A DNA stretch of 64,000 nt from an uncultured Clostridia bacterium (GTDB lineage: Bacteria > Bacillota > Clostridia > TANB77 > CAG-465). The stretch is from positions 1 to 64,000 of the forward strand of contig CAKPEI010000005.1 in the NCBI GenBank assembly GCA_934149365.1, given 5' to 3'. A program made the translations under genes and the position numbers. Below the pieces are notes generated by a model, which worked only from the letters and a program-made list of their open reading frames with translations, was not told where the DNA came from and ran no database searches. The first letter of the stretch is position 1; every line of letters begins with the position of its first letter. This document shows, in pieces, positions 1-7,132 of this stretch.

Positions 1-108
1 AGTGCAAAAGAAATCAATAATTATATTATTAATTATTTAGAAGATAATAATGATATATCTAATTTTGCATTCAATTTTCCAAGAGAACTATTTTCTATTT
101 TTCAATAG
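1..108 (+). CDS. C-terminal end of an unidentified protein, cut by the window edge
   Basis: The forward frame is open from base 1 to a TAG at 106-108 and gives 35 residues ending in RELFSIFQ. The composition is Asn/Ile-rich and no family is recognisable. No start lies in the window, so this is either the tail of a real gene or chance in AT-rich DNA. It converges on the decayed integrase start on the other strand, so it may belong to the same decayed mobile element. Confidence 0.3.
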   Translation, partial: SAKEINNYIINYLEDNNDISNFAFNFPRELFSIFQ

Positions 109-167
109 TTTTAGTTATTCTAGTATATTGCCCTTCTTTAATTCTATTGAAATTAAATTTTTTATCT

Positions 168-252
168 CTAATATCTTTCATTATTTGAATAATGAACATG
201 CCATGTTCTTTTATTAAATCTATATACTTCCTTCACCTTTACTTCTTGCCAT
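168..252 (-). pseudogene. Tyrosine-integrase N-terminal remnant
   Basis: A strong RBS (AAAAGGAGG) precedes an ATG at 252 and the residues MARSKGEGSI, after which a TAG stops the frame. Two missing bases in the TA run that follows would restore YRFNKRTWHVHYSNNERY. The pattern MAR..GEGSIY followed by a W..H/RY strand is the usual opening of phage and Tn916-type integrases (arm-binding N-terminus, family knowledge). Another stop follows and no catalytic domain is present. I read it as a degraded integrase start, consistent with the excisionase-like and replication-type genes just upstream. Confidence 0.55.
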
Positions 253-280
253 CAAATCCTCCTTTTTTAAAATTAGCATA

Positions 281-679
281 TCAAGAATTCCAATCAAATT
301 TTGAATAATCTCTTTGTTCATAATTTGTATATAAATGTTTATTTTTATTATTTATATATTTATTATTATCTGTAAAGTCTGTTTTAACGGATATATTATT
401 GTTTGCTTTAATACCCTCTTTAAGTATGATTGGATAGGGTGGGCAATTTACTTTTATAATTCTTTTTTCGATACATTTAGTATTTTCTTTATATACATAT
501 TTAATATTAATCCACCCTTTTTCCTTAAGGTCAGAAATTAGGCTAGATATTTGAGTTTTACTTAAATTAAACAATTCTGCAAAATAAGAATTAGTTGCAA
601 AACAACCTTCTTTATTATCTAATCCAGCAATTTGAGATAATAATACTTTTTGAGTGATCGTTAAATTCCTTACATTCAT
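281..679 (-). CDS. Phage/plasmid replication-type winged-helix protein
   Basis: Encodes 132 residues. Residues 5-60 resemble the N-terminal winged helix of phage and ICE replication or helix-turn-helix proteins: LTITQKVLLSQIAGL, then NSYFAELFNLSKTQISSLI as the recognition helix. The C-terminal half is polar, low in complexity and ends in YSKFDWNS. No good RBS precedes the ATG at 679. The same frame stays open upstream and reads KEIRVPIEI, like the usual family N-terminus, so the true start may lie further upstream overlapping the neighbouring gene, or the 5' end may be damaged. It is probably a cargo or replication gene of a decayed integrative element. Confidence 0.5.
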   Translation of the reverse strand: MNVRNLTITQKVLLSQIAGLDNKEGCFATNSYFAELFNLSKTQISSLISDLKEKGWINIKYVYKENTKCIEKRIIKVNCPPYPIILKEGIKANNNISVKTDFTDNNKYINNKNKHLYTNYEQRDYSKFDWNS

Positions 680-722
680 TATTTCTATTGGTACTCTAAT
701 TTCTTTACAATTATTTATCGTA

Positions 723-977
723 TTAATAGCCTCTTTTGTTTTTCTTATATTCAGGCATCCTTTTTTCTAGTTTCCATAGTGCATAAGCAATAGCAGTAAT
801 AGTCTTTGTTTTACAAATATTAATTGAAGGAAAGTCTGCACTTTTAAATAATTCATTTGTTAAGTTTTCTCCCATTTTTAAATCTTTAGAAACATCTTTT
901 ACAGTTAGGTTTTTCCATGGATTTTCTAACCTATTAATTGCTTCCTTAATAAGTTCTTGTTTTAATTCTTCTTTCAA
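723..977 (-). CDS. Excisionase-like small DNA-binding protein
   Basis: Encodes 84 residues starting at a TTG at 977 behind a near-perfect RBS (AAGGAGG, about 6 nt spacing). Residues 25-60 carry a MerR/Xis-type helix-turn-helix: VKDVSKDLKMG, then ELFKSADFPSINICKTKTI. The FPS-I-I-K pattern is typical of excisionase and phage Cox-like regulators. Its position beside an integrase remnant supports a recombination-directionality or regulatory role in a former mobile element. A minus-strand hairpin with a T run (1004-1025) and an inverted repeat lie in its leader. The family assignment is moderate; a generic phage regulator is the alternative. Confidence 0.5.
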   Translation of the reverse strand: MKEELKQELIKEAINRLENPWKNLTVKDVSKDLKMGENLTNELFKSADFPSINICKTKTITAIAYALWKLEKRMPEYKKNKRGY

Positions 978-1396
978 ATTTTACCTCCTTATAGATAAAA
1001 AAATAGCAGTTATTAAAATAACTGCCTAAAATTTAAATATTAAATTTAATTAAATCAATTTTAACACCTCCATTTTCCACTAAAAAAGAGGCTCTCTAGA
1101 AATCTCCTCGATATATACATGTATTTCATTATATTTATCATACTACCAATTTTTTGTATTTCAAGGTAGTCTTTTTTGTGTATACTTTTTTGGCTACCAT
1201 TTTTGTTAAACTTTTATAGTACTAATATTAGATAATAGAATTTTTTTTGTATAAAATTTCTAAAAATGTGAAACAATATTTATAAATATTTCAAAAAGAG
1301 TTTCACATTTCTTAAGTTTTATGTTATAATATAAATGTGAAACAAAAATCATAATTATATATTAAAAAAGTTTCACATTTATAAAGGAGTGATCTT
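978..1396. promoter_or_regulatory. Divergent regulatory region between the Xis-like gene and the Fic gene
   Basis: Toward the Xis-like gene (minus strand), a promoter TTGAAA-16-TATGAT is readable near 1144-1163. It lies inside the inverted repeat ACTACC (1142-1147)/GGTAGT (1165-1170), a likely operator. Downstream in that transcript there is a GAGG/CCTC hairpin (1088-1109) followed by T6, and a 9-bp hairpin (1006-1025) followed by T7. The leader may therefore be attenuated. The Fic promoter and operator occupy 1264-1380 on the other side and are listed separately. Confidence 0.4.
1264..1380 (+). promoter_or_regulatory. Fic-gene promoter with four symmetric operator half-sites
   Basis: A sigma-A-like promoter is readable: -35 TTCACA (1302-1307), 17-bp spacer, -10 TATAAT (1325-1330). 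An 11-bp word, AAATGTGAAAC, occurs at 1264-1274 and 1333-1343, and its exact inverse GTTTCACATTT at 1300-1310 and 1370-1380. The half-sites are spaced 33-37 bp centre to centre. One overlaps the -35 and one sits just after the -10. This is a classic repressor layout, and the likely regulated gene is the Fic gene, 16 bp after the last half-site. The regulator is unknown. Confidence 0.7.
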
Positions 1397-2329
1397 ATGG
1401 AAGAAAAGTATGAAATTATGAATCTTCTTCAAAGCAAACAAACATTAACTAAAGAATTGAATGATTTGATATATGGCTCTGTTGAGATTAGAGAAAAAGA
1501 TTCTAATAAATATATATATGTACATTACAGAGAAGATGGAATATTACTTACAAAATATGTTGGAGAATATTCTGATAATTTATATAATTTAATATTGAAT
1601 AATAGTATTAAAGCAAAAGAATTAAAAAAAGAAATTAAGAAAATTGAAAAACAATTAAAACAATTTAATTATATTGATGAGGAACTTAGTCCACAAGTAG
1701 AAATAAATATAGATTTTGCTAAAAGACATTTAGTAGATACTATTTATAAACAGGCGATTTTAGAAGGTGTTGCAACAACTTTTGCAGATACAGAAAGTAT
1801 TATAGAAGGTGGAAAAATTAATAATATGTCTTCAGAAGATGTTTTGAAAATTGTTAATTTGAAACATGCTTGGGAATTTATATTAAATAAAAATGTAATA
1901 TTGTCAGGCACAAATTTTCCATTATTATGCGAAATAAATAAATTTGTTCAAGAAGGATTTTACTATAGTGCAGGAAAAATTAGAACTGTTCCAGTAAGTA
2001 TTGGTGGAACAAAATGGACTCCTGAATTGCCAATAGAAAGTATAATAAAAGAAGAATTAGATGATATATTTAATAAAAAAATAAGTGATATAGATAAAGC
2101 TATTGAAATTTTATTATATATTATGAAAAAACAAATATTTATAGATGGAAATAAAAGAACATCTATAATATTTGCAAATCATTATTTAATATCAAAGGGA
2201 AAAGGAATTATTGTAATTCCAGCAGAATTAACAGATGAATATAAAGATTTATTAATTAATTATTATGAGGGAAAAGATAAAACAAAAATTAAAAAGTTTT
2301 TAAAAGAAAAATGTTTTATGAAAATATAG
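1397..2329 (+). CDS. Fic/DOC-family protein with altered active-site motif
   Basis: Encodes 310 residues, with RBS AAAGGAGTG before the ATG. Residues 1-95 form an N-terminal domain with a YIYVHYREDG strand pair and a basic coiled coil (70-90). Residues 105-310 are a Fido fold. Residues 246-254 read QIFIDGNKR, where the canonical motif is HPFx(D/E)GN(G/K)R, so the catalytic His is Gln (Q246). A TESIIEG segment (132-138) sits where class II Fic proteins carry their inhibitory glutamate helix. Fic enzymes usually transfer AMP or other phosphoryl groups to proteins. With His replaced, activity is uncertain, although the DGNKR loop could still bind nucleotide. The gene may be part of the adjacent decayed element or a stand-alone toxin-like or regulatory gene. 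Confidence 0.85.
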   Translation: MEEKYEIMNLLQSKQTLTKELNDLIYGSVEIREKDSNKYIYVHYREDGILLTKYVGEYSDNLYNLILNNSIKAKELKKEIKKIEKQLKQFNYIDEELSPQVEINIDFAKRHLVDTIYKQAILEGVATTFADTESIIEGGKINNMSSEDVLKIVNLKHAWEFILNKNVILSGTNFPLLCEINKFVQEGFYYSAGKIRTVPVSIGGTKWTPELPIESIIKEELDDIFNKKISDIDKAIEILLYIMKKQIFIDGNKRTSIIFANHYLISKGKGIIVIPAELTDEYKDLLINYYEGKDKTKIKKFLKEKCFMKI

Positions 2330-2443
2330 GAATTTATATATGCAATCAAAGTACAGTCACAAAGTTTCAATATATTGATATTACCGCACTTTGAAAAGAT
2401 ATAAGAGTAGTCACCTCGACCACCGTTTAAAAGGCAAAAACGT

Positions 2444-2483
2444 AAGAGTATCAATCTTTTTAAAGAATTGATACTCTTTTTTG
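2444..2483 (+). terminator. Rho-independent terminator
   Basis: A 12-bp perfect stem AAGAGTATCAAT/ATTGATACTCTT (2444-2455 and 2467-2478) is followed by a T run. It is the first strong terminator downstream of the Fic gene. Confidence 0.8.
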
Positions 2484-2643
2484 TATTTCTGTTAACAAAT
2501 ATTTGAAAAAGGCTAAAAAAGTGCATATTTCTTTTCTAGTCTCTATCAAACTTTCTCATTATTTATCACACCTAATTACATTTTGCTAACCAAGAATTAT
2601 AATTTATCTATAATTCTTCTTTTCTTTTAATACTTCTTATATT

Positions 2644-2669
2644 GATGCTTATAAAAAGCATCCTTTTTT
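2644..2669 (+). terminator. Small hairpin with T run
   Basis: Stem GATGCTT/AAGCATC (2644-2650 and 2656-2662) with a 5-nt loop, followed by CTTTTTT. No gene lies directly upstream, so it may be a relic of a lost gene. Confidence 0.5.
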
Positions 2670-2770
2670 ATAACTACATTATTTTAACATATTCTGGGCT
2701 TTACTTAAAATTAAAATATTTTTATATATCATCTTTACTTAAAGCAACCTATTCAAAATAGAGTATAAAT

Positions 2771-2815
2771 ATATAGAGTGTCATAAAATATTTTTCATGA
2801 CACTCTATATTTTTT
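2771..2815. terminator. Terminator hairpin downstream of the collagen-like gene
   Basis: Long stem ATATAGAGTGTCAT/ATGACACTCTATAT (2771-2784 and 2797-2810). The better T run is on the forward side, but it also sits 48 bp after the minus-strand collagen-like gene and probably serves both directions. Confidence 0.65.
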
Positions 2816-2857
2816 ATTTGTATCCTGTAAAATGCTTTACATAAGAAACATTTAATT

Positions 2858-3532
2858 CTAAGATAACTTAGCAATAATTAAATAAGCATTAGTACCTGTA
2901 ACTGGTGTTACTTCTGTCGTGTTTTGAGATTCAAGTGATAACCCTATTTTATCTCCTTCAGTAAGATTTGTTATTACACTACCATTAATTGCCGTTTCCA
3001 AATTTGCCTTAAAAGTTTTTATCATTGTAGCATTAGTAATTGGATTAGTATTTCTTATAACTTCTAATGTTATATTAGTATCAAGCACTGTAGAACCTTG
3101 AAAATAATAATCAATTTTGTAGGTTCCTGTGCTATTTATAGTTAATTGATTTGCTGTTTCACCTGTTATTCCTGCAAATGGTCCATTTCCAGTCAAAGGA
3201 ATAGGTATAAGAGTGTTTGCAGTTACAATTATATTATTACCTGCACTATCATATTTTTCTCCATATACACCAGTTCCAGCCGGTCCTTGTGGACCTATTG
3301 GTCCTGCCGGACCTGTTTTACCTTGAATTCCTTGTAACCCTTGAGCTCCCTGAGGACCAGGTATTCCCATTAATCCTTGCAAGCCTTGAGGTCCTTGTAC
3401 GCCCTGAGGACCTATTGGACCAGTTGGACCGGTTGGACCAGTTGGACCCACAGGTCCAGTAACGCACAATACTTTATATTCACAATTACAACAAGGTACA
3501 CATTTATCACATTCTTTATAACAATTACCCAT
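2858..3532 (-). CDS. Collagen-like (GXY repeat) exosporium-type surface protein
   Basis: Encodes 224 residues with RBS AAGGAGG directly upstream. The N-terminus is Cys-rich (CYKECDKCVPCCNCEY, residues 4-19). About 22 Gly-X-Y triplets follow (residues 25-90), many GPT or GPQ, and should form a collagen triple helix. The C-terminal domain of about 130 residues resembles the BclA/TNF-like trimerisation head, with alternating beta-strand patterns. Such proteins form hair-like filaments on the exosporium of Bacillus and Clostridium spores (family knowledge). A late sporulation promoter is possible (CATA-type -10 preceded by AC at 17 bp) but not certain. The gene stands alone between terminators. 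Confidence 0.8.
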   Translation of the reverse strand: MGNCYKECDKCVPCCNCEYKVLCVTGPVGPTGPTGPTGPIGPQGVQGPQGLQGLMGIPGPQGAQGLQGIQGKTGPAGPIGPQGPAGTGVYGEKYDSAGNNIIVTANTLIPIPLTGNGPFAGITGETANQLTINSTGTYKIDYYFQGSTVLDTNITLEVIRNTNPITNATMIKTFKANLETAINGSVITNLTEGDKIGLSLESQNTTEVTPVTGTNAYLIIAKLS

Positions 3533-3727
3533 AAAAACCTCCTTAATATGTTATACCTATTTTAATATTATGAATTTAGATTATATTTTGTTCCTATATA
3601 CGTCGTATAATAACCCCTTCTTTGTTACCTTTAAATTCAGTTTGTGTTTATTACTACTCTAGTAGTTTGTTCTATTTTACTGGTAAATATTATATATTTT
3701 ACTTGCATAATACAAAGGAGGGCTATT

Positions 3728-4051
3728 ATGTCAGCAGTCTTAAACAATAAGGATTTAGGTAATAGAATTAGAAAAATCAGAAAAGAAAAATACATGACCC
3801 AATTTACTTTAGCAGAAGAAATTGGTGTTTCACCAAATTTTCTTGGTGATGTTGAACGTGGTGTTAAATCTCCTAGTTTAGAGACAATAGTTTGTATTGC
3901 AAATGTACTAGATGTTAGTTTGGATTTTTTATTATTTGATTCTTTAAATCATACTGGTATTAAAGAAAATAGCGATATGTACTTAACTGATAAACAAATG
4001 AACATTTTAAAGGGTGTTGTGAAAACCATTAAAGATGCTTTTGTTGATTAA
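3728..4051 (+). CDS. XRE-family transcriptional regulator
   Basis: Encodes 107 residues. The ATG at 3728 is chosen because AAAGGAGGG lies 6 nt upstream. Residues 9-65 form a Cro/C1-type helix-turn-helix: RIRKIRKEKYMTQFTLAEE, then IGVSPNFLGDVERGVKSPS, ending in LDVSLDFLLF. The C-terminal 35 residues are a helical tail of the kind used for dimerisation. It closely resembles in size and layout the XRE protein at 56462-56785. The target is unknown; the neighbouring collagen-like gene is divergent and could be one. Confidence 0.85.
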   Translation: MSAVLNNKDLGNRIRKIRKEKYMTQFTLAEEIGVSPNFLGDVERGVKSPSLETIVCIANVLDVSLDFLLFDSLNHTGIKENSDMYLTDKQMNILKGVVKTIKDAFVD

Positions 4052-4062
4052 TATATAAAGTC

Positions 4063-4097
4063 AGCCATAACTTAATATTAGTTATGGCTTTATTTTT
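4063..4097. terminator. Bidirectional terminator between the XRE gene and tatD
   Basis: 10-bp stem AGCCATAACT/AGTTATGGCT (4063-4072 and 4080-4089) followed by TTATTTTT. It is shared by two convergent genes. Confidence 0.8.
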
Positions 4098-4875
4098 AAA
4101 TCTTAAAAAAATTAACACTGTTATCATATAAAATTTCTTGTAACACTTCTTGCTCAACACTTTTTATTTCTGCTATCTTTTCTATAACATATTTTATATT
4201 CTTGGATTCATTTCTAGTTCCTCTTACACAAGCAGGTGACATATATGGTGCATCTGTTTCCACCATTATTTGATTTAAAGGTATAAGTTTTATTAATTCT
4301 ATGCTATGTTTATTTCTCTTATATGTAATATTTCCACCCAATCCTATCATATAATTTCTTTTTATAATAAGATGTGTAATTTCATCTGTTGGTTGAAAGC
4401 AATGAAAAACTATATTTAACCCAAGATATTTCTTATCTTTTAATATACTATACATATCATACCCAGCATCTCTACAATGAATTATTACTGGTAAATCATA
4501 TTTTATAGCCAATTCCATTTGCCTTATAAAATACTCCTTTTGAATTCCTATATTTTCTTTTGTATAATAATAATCCAAACCTATTTCTCCTATTGCAACC
4601 ATTTTTTTATTGTCTATGTTTTCTTTAATAATTTTTTCTAAGGCTATTATGTCTTCATCTATATTTTTACCTACACTATCTGGATGTATTCCTACAGCAA
4701 AATAAATAATATCATATTTTTCAGCAAGCTCTTTAGATTTAATTGAACTTGGCAAATCATATGAAGCATTTACTATTCTTAAAACGCCATTTTCATAATT
4801 ATCCTTAATTACATACTCCAAATCTTCTGAATATCTTTCATCATCATAATGTGCATGTGTATCAAATATCTTCAT
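4096..4875 (-). CDS. tatD: TatD-family metal-dependent DNase
   Basis: Encodes 259 residues, the normal length for TatD (TIM-barrel amidohydrolase fold). Metal ligands are visible in order: DTHAHYDD (H7, H9), GEIGLDYY (Glu), VIIHCRD (His), FHCF (His) and VETDAPYMSP (Asp). Family members are 3'-5' exonucleases on DNA/RNA, active in oxidative-damage repair and DNA degradation. The gene is last in the walR-walK-tatD run, only 4 bp after walK, so it is probably cotranscribed. In Bacillus the yabD/tatD gene sits beside yabE-rnmV-ksgA. Here it has moved to the walRK operon, while a YabE-type gene and rsmA lie at 31.9-33.9 kb. Confidence 0.92.
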   Translation of the reverse strand: MKIFDTHAHYDDERYSEDLEYVIKDNYENGVLRIVNASYDLPSSIKSKELAEKYDIIYFAVGIHPDSVGKNIDEDIIALEKIIKENIDNKKMVAIGEIGLDYYYTKENIGIQKEYFIRQMELAIKYDLPVIIHCRDAGYDMYSILKDKKYLGLNIVFHCFQPTDEITHLIIKRNYMIGLGGNITYKRNKHSIELIKLIPLNQIMVETDAPYMSPACVRGTRNESKNIKYVIEKIAEIKSVEQEVLQEILYDNSVNFFKI

Positions 4876-4879
4876 AATT

Positions 4880-6277
4880 CTATCTCTCCAATTTTGTTGG
4901 AAGTGTTATTATAACTTCTGTTCCTGCTCCAACTTCACTCTTAATTTCTATGGTTCCTTTATTTTTATCAATAATCTCTTTAACTATTGAAAGTCCTAGA
5001 CCAGTTCCACCCATTTCTCTAGAACGGGCTTTATCAACTCTATAAAATCTTTCAAATATACGTTTTAAATCTTTTTCTGGTATTCCTATACCGTTATCTA
5101 CCACTTTTATATATGCCTTGCCATTTAAACTTCCCACATATATAGTTATTTCACCACCATCGGGTGTATATTTAATACTGTTTGTAACTATGTTTATTAT
5201 AACTTGTTCTATGGCATCTTTATCTGCATATATTGGAGGTGGCACCATATTAACAACACAAGAAAGTGTATGTCCCTTTTGGCTTGCAACATATTGCATT
5301 TTTTCTGACACATCTTTGGCAAGATCATCTAAATTAAATTTAACTGCATTAAATTTGTTTTTCTGATAATCAAATCTCGAAAGTTGCAACAAATCTGCTA
5401 CCAATCTATCCATTCTATTAGCTTCATTATTAATAACCTTTATAAACCTCTCACTTTCTTCTTGAGATAATCCTCCATTTAATATAGTCTCTGAATACCC
5501 TTTTATAGAAGTTAGTGGCGTTTTTAACTCATGTGATACATTTGCTACAAACTCTTTTCTCATATTATCCAGTTTAATATTTTCCGTTATATTTTTAACA
5601 ATCATTATAATACCCATAGGCATAAGTTTATCACTGTGATAAGGAACTAGAACAAGTTTAAGTTCATTATCATTTACATGTACATCTTGTTCTATGTTCT
5701 TGTAGTTTGGTAAATACATTATTTTATCAAAATCTAACTTTACTCCAATTTTTCTTGTTACCTTTTCAAATGTATCTTCATTTTTAGTAAGTCCCAAAAG
5801 TTCCATAGCAGCTCTATTCATGTGTATAACCTGTTTATTCACAGAAAACGCTAGTACGCCATCTGCCATATGCTCCAATATTATTTGTGTTTTACTATCT
5901 TGACTATTTAAATCAAAATTTTTCTTTGCTATCATACTTATCATTTTATCAAATACATCAACAAAATTTTGCATTTCTTCCGTATTTACATATTCATTAA
6001 GCATCTTTTTACTAATATTGTTTACCCTACCCTCTATAACATTATTCATAGCTTTTTCCATTTTCTTCATAGGCATAGTTATTCCTTTAATAATTATAGA
6101 TGCAACTATTACACTTGCTAAAATTAACACACCAATTGCTACTACAATTAGTGTGTCAAATGTAAATTCTATTTTGCCTGTCTGCTTATATGACACTAAC
6201 ATCATTGTCAAAACAGATGTTGTAAGTACCATAAGTATAGCAAATATTTTAATATTCCATTTAATAGACTTAAACAT
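4880..6277 (-). CDS. walK: WalK-like sensor histidine kinase
   Basis: Encodes 465 residues. Two membrane helices (about 9-29 and 43-64) flank only about 13 external residues. A HAMP linker (65-120), a PAS domain (about 128-230), the HisKA helix with FVANVSHELKTP (phospho-acceptor H249) and a HATPase domain with NSIKY, DNGIGIP and GGTGLGLS complete it. The start overlaps walR by 8 bp, showing coupling. Its partner is nearly WalR in sequence, so the pair most likely controls cell-wall hydrolase genes. The large external Cache domain of Bacillus WalK is missing, so it probably senses within the membrane or through the PAS domain. A PhoR-type identity is the alternative. Confidence 0.85.
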   Translation of the reverse strand: MFKSIKWNIKIFAILMVLTTSVLTMMLVSYKQTGKIEFTFDTLIVVAIGVLILASVIVASIIIKGITMPMKKMEKAMNNVIEGRVNNISKKMLNEYVNTEEMQNFVDVFDKMISMIAKKNFDLNSQDSKTQIILEHMADGVLAFSVNKQVIHMNRAAMELLGLTKNEDTFEKVTRKIGVKLDFDKIMYLPNYKNIEQDVHVNDNELKLVLVPYHSDKLMPMGIIMIVKNITENIKLDNMRKEFVANVSHELKTPLTSIKGYSETILNGGLSQEESERFIKVINNEANRMDRLVADLLQLSRFDYQKNKFNAVKFNLDDLAKDVSEKMQYVASQKGHTLSCVVNMVPPPIYADKDAIEQVIINIVTNSIKYTPDGGEITIYVGSLNGKAYIKVVDNGIGIPEKDLKRIFERFYRVDKARSREMGGTGLGLSIVKEIIDKNKGTIEIKSEVGAGTEVIITLPTKLER

Positions 6278-6956
6278 AATATCCTATTCCTCTTTTTGTT
6301 ATTATATATTTTGGTTCTGCAGTATTATCCTCAATTTTTTCTCTTATTCTTCTTATAGTTACATCAACAGACCTTAAATCTCCATAATAATCATAACCCC
6401 AAACATTTTTTAATATTTGTTCTCTAGTGAATACTTGACCTGCATGAATAGCTAATAATTTTAAAACTTCAAATTCTTTCATAGTAAGGTCGATGATTAC
6501 ACCATTTTTAACAACAACATATTTTTCAGCATCTAAAATCAAGTCTTTAATTTTAATACTTGATGCATCAGCTTCCGCTTCCTCTTCTTGAACTACATGT
6601 TTTCTAAGATTTGCCTTTATTCTGGCTGTAAGTTCCCTTATACTAAATGGTTTTGTCATATAATCATCCGCACCTAGCTCTAGTCCTATTATCTTATCAA
6701 CTACTTCTTCCTTAGCTGTTAACATTATTATTGGACATGTTAATTTTTGCCTTACCTTTTTACACACTGAAAATCCATCCATTTTAGGTAACATTACATC
6801 CAAGATTATTAAATCCGGTTTTGATTCATAGGCCATTTCAACAGCTTGTTCGCCGTCGTATGCTTCTATAGTTTTATACCCTTCTTTTTCAAGGTTAAAC
6901 TTCAATATATCAACAATTGGTTTTTCATCATCAACTATTAATATCTTCTTCTCCAT
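6270..6956 (-). CDS. walR: WalR-like OmpR-family response regulator
   Basis: Encodes 228 residues. The receiver domain has DDE (9-11), phospho-acceptor D53 in LILDVMLP, T80 and K102 (GADDYMTKPF). The C-terminal winged helix contains LTMKEFEVLKLLA and the VRR-type recognition segment SVDVTIRRIREKIE. The whole receiver closely follows Bacillus WalR/YycF. It heads the walR-walK-tatD operon, with RBS AAAGAGGTG. A TGTAAT-N5-TGTAAT site lies upstream (separate entry), suggesting autoregulation. PhoP is the nearest alternative, but no phosphate genes are nearby. Confidence 0.88.
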   Translation of the reverse strand: MEKKILIVDDEKPIVDILKFNLEKEGYKTIEAYDGEQAVEMAYESKPDLIILDVMLPKMDGFSVCKKVRQKLTCPIIMLTAKEEVVDKIIGLELGADDYMTKPFSIRELTARIKANLRKHVVQEEEAEADASSIKIKDLILDAEKYVVVKNGVIIDLTMKEFEVLKLLAIHAGQVFTREQILKNVWGYDYYGDLRSVDVTIRRIREKIEDNTAEPKYIITKRGIGYYV

Positions 6957-6987
6957 ACCGACACCTCTTTTACATGAATTTGTATTA

Positions 6988-7069
6988 ATTATATCATAAA
7001 AATATAATTTGACTATACTTTTTGTATAAAAATTGTAATTTTTTTGTAATTTCTTTTCCGTTTTGTTAC
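6988..7069 (-). promoter_or_regulatory. walR promoter region with WalR/PhoP-type direct repeat
   Basis: A -10 TATAAT (minus strand, 6988-6993) has only a weak -35. About 50 bp upstream, the forward strand carries TGTAAT (7034-7039), five bases, then TGTAAT (7045-7050), an exact fit to the WalR consensus TGTWAH-N5-TGTWAH. A further TGTTAC lies at 7064-7069. The position suits activation or autoregulation by WalR. Confidence 0.6.
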
Positions 7070-7132
7070 AGTTTTGTTTTTATTTAGAAAAAATTTAAAA
7101 GATAGATCAAAATATGGACTTCAGTTTATTCC

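Larger units (their letters stand above)
2330..2857. other. Gene-free stretch between the Fic gene and the collagen-like gene
   Basis: I find no convincing gene in these 528 bases. They hold a strong forward terminator (2444-2483), a smaller hairpin with a T run (2644-2669) and a 14-bp hairpin (2771-2810). The 2380-2440 segment is less AT-rich than its surroundings and contains CACCTCGACCACCG. It could be a recombination scar of the neighbouring mobile remnant, but no matching direct repeat is visible in the window. Confidence 0.5.

Noticed and set aside
1..2500. CRISPR array or tandem-repeat array
   Set aside because: The only repeats are the four half-sites of the Fic operator; there are no spacers of regular length and no cas genes anywhere in the window.
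2263..2526. Open frame on the minus strand across the Fic gene end (87 codons)
   Set aside because: It overlaps the end of the Fic gene and a terminator, has no RBS, and its composition is that of antisense AT-rich DNA.
3146..3565. Several forward frames across the collagen-like gene
   Set aside because: They are antisense shadows of the GXY repeats; the minus-strand gene has the RBS and a recognisable protein.
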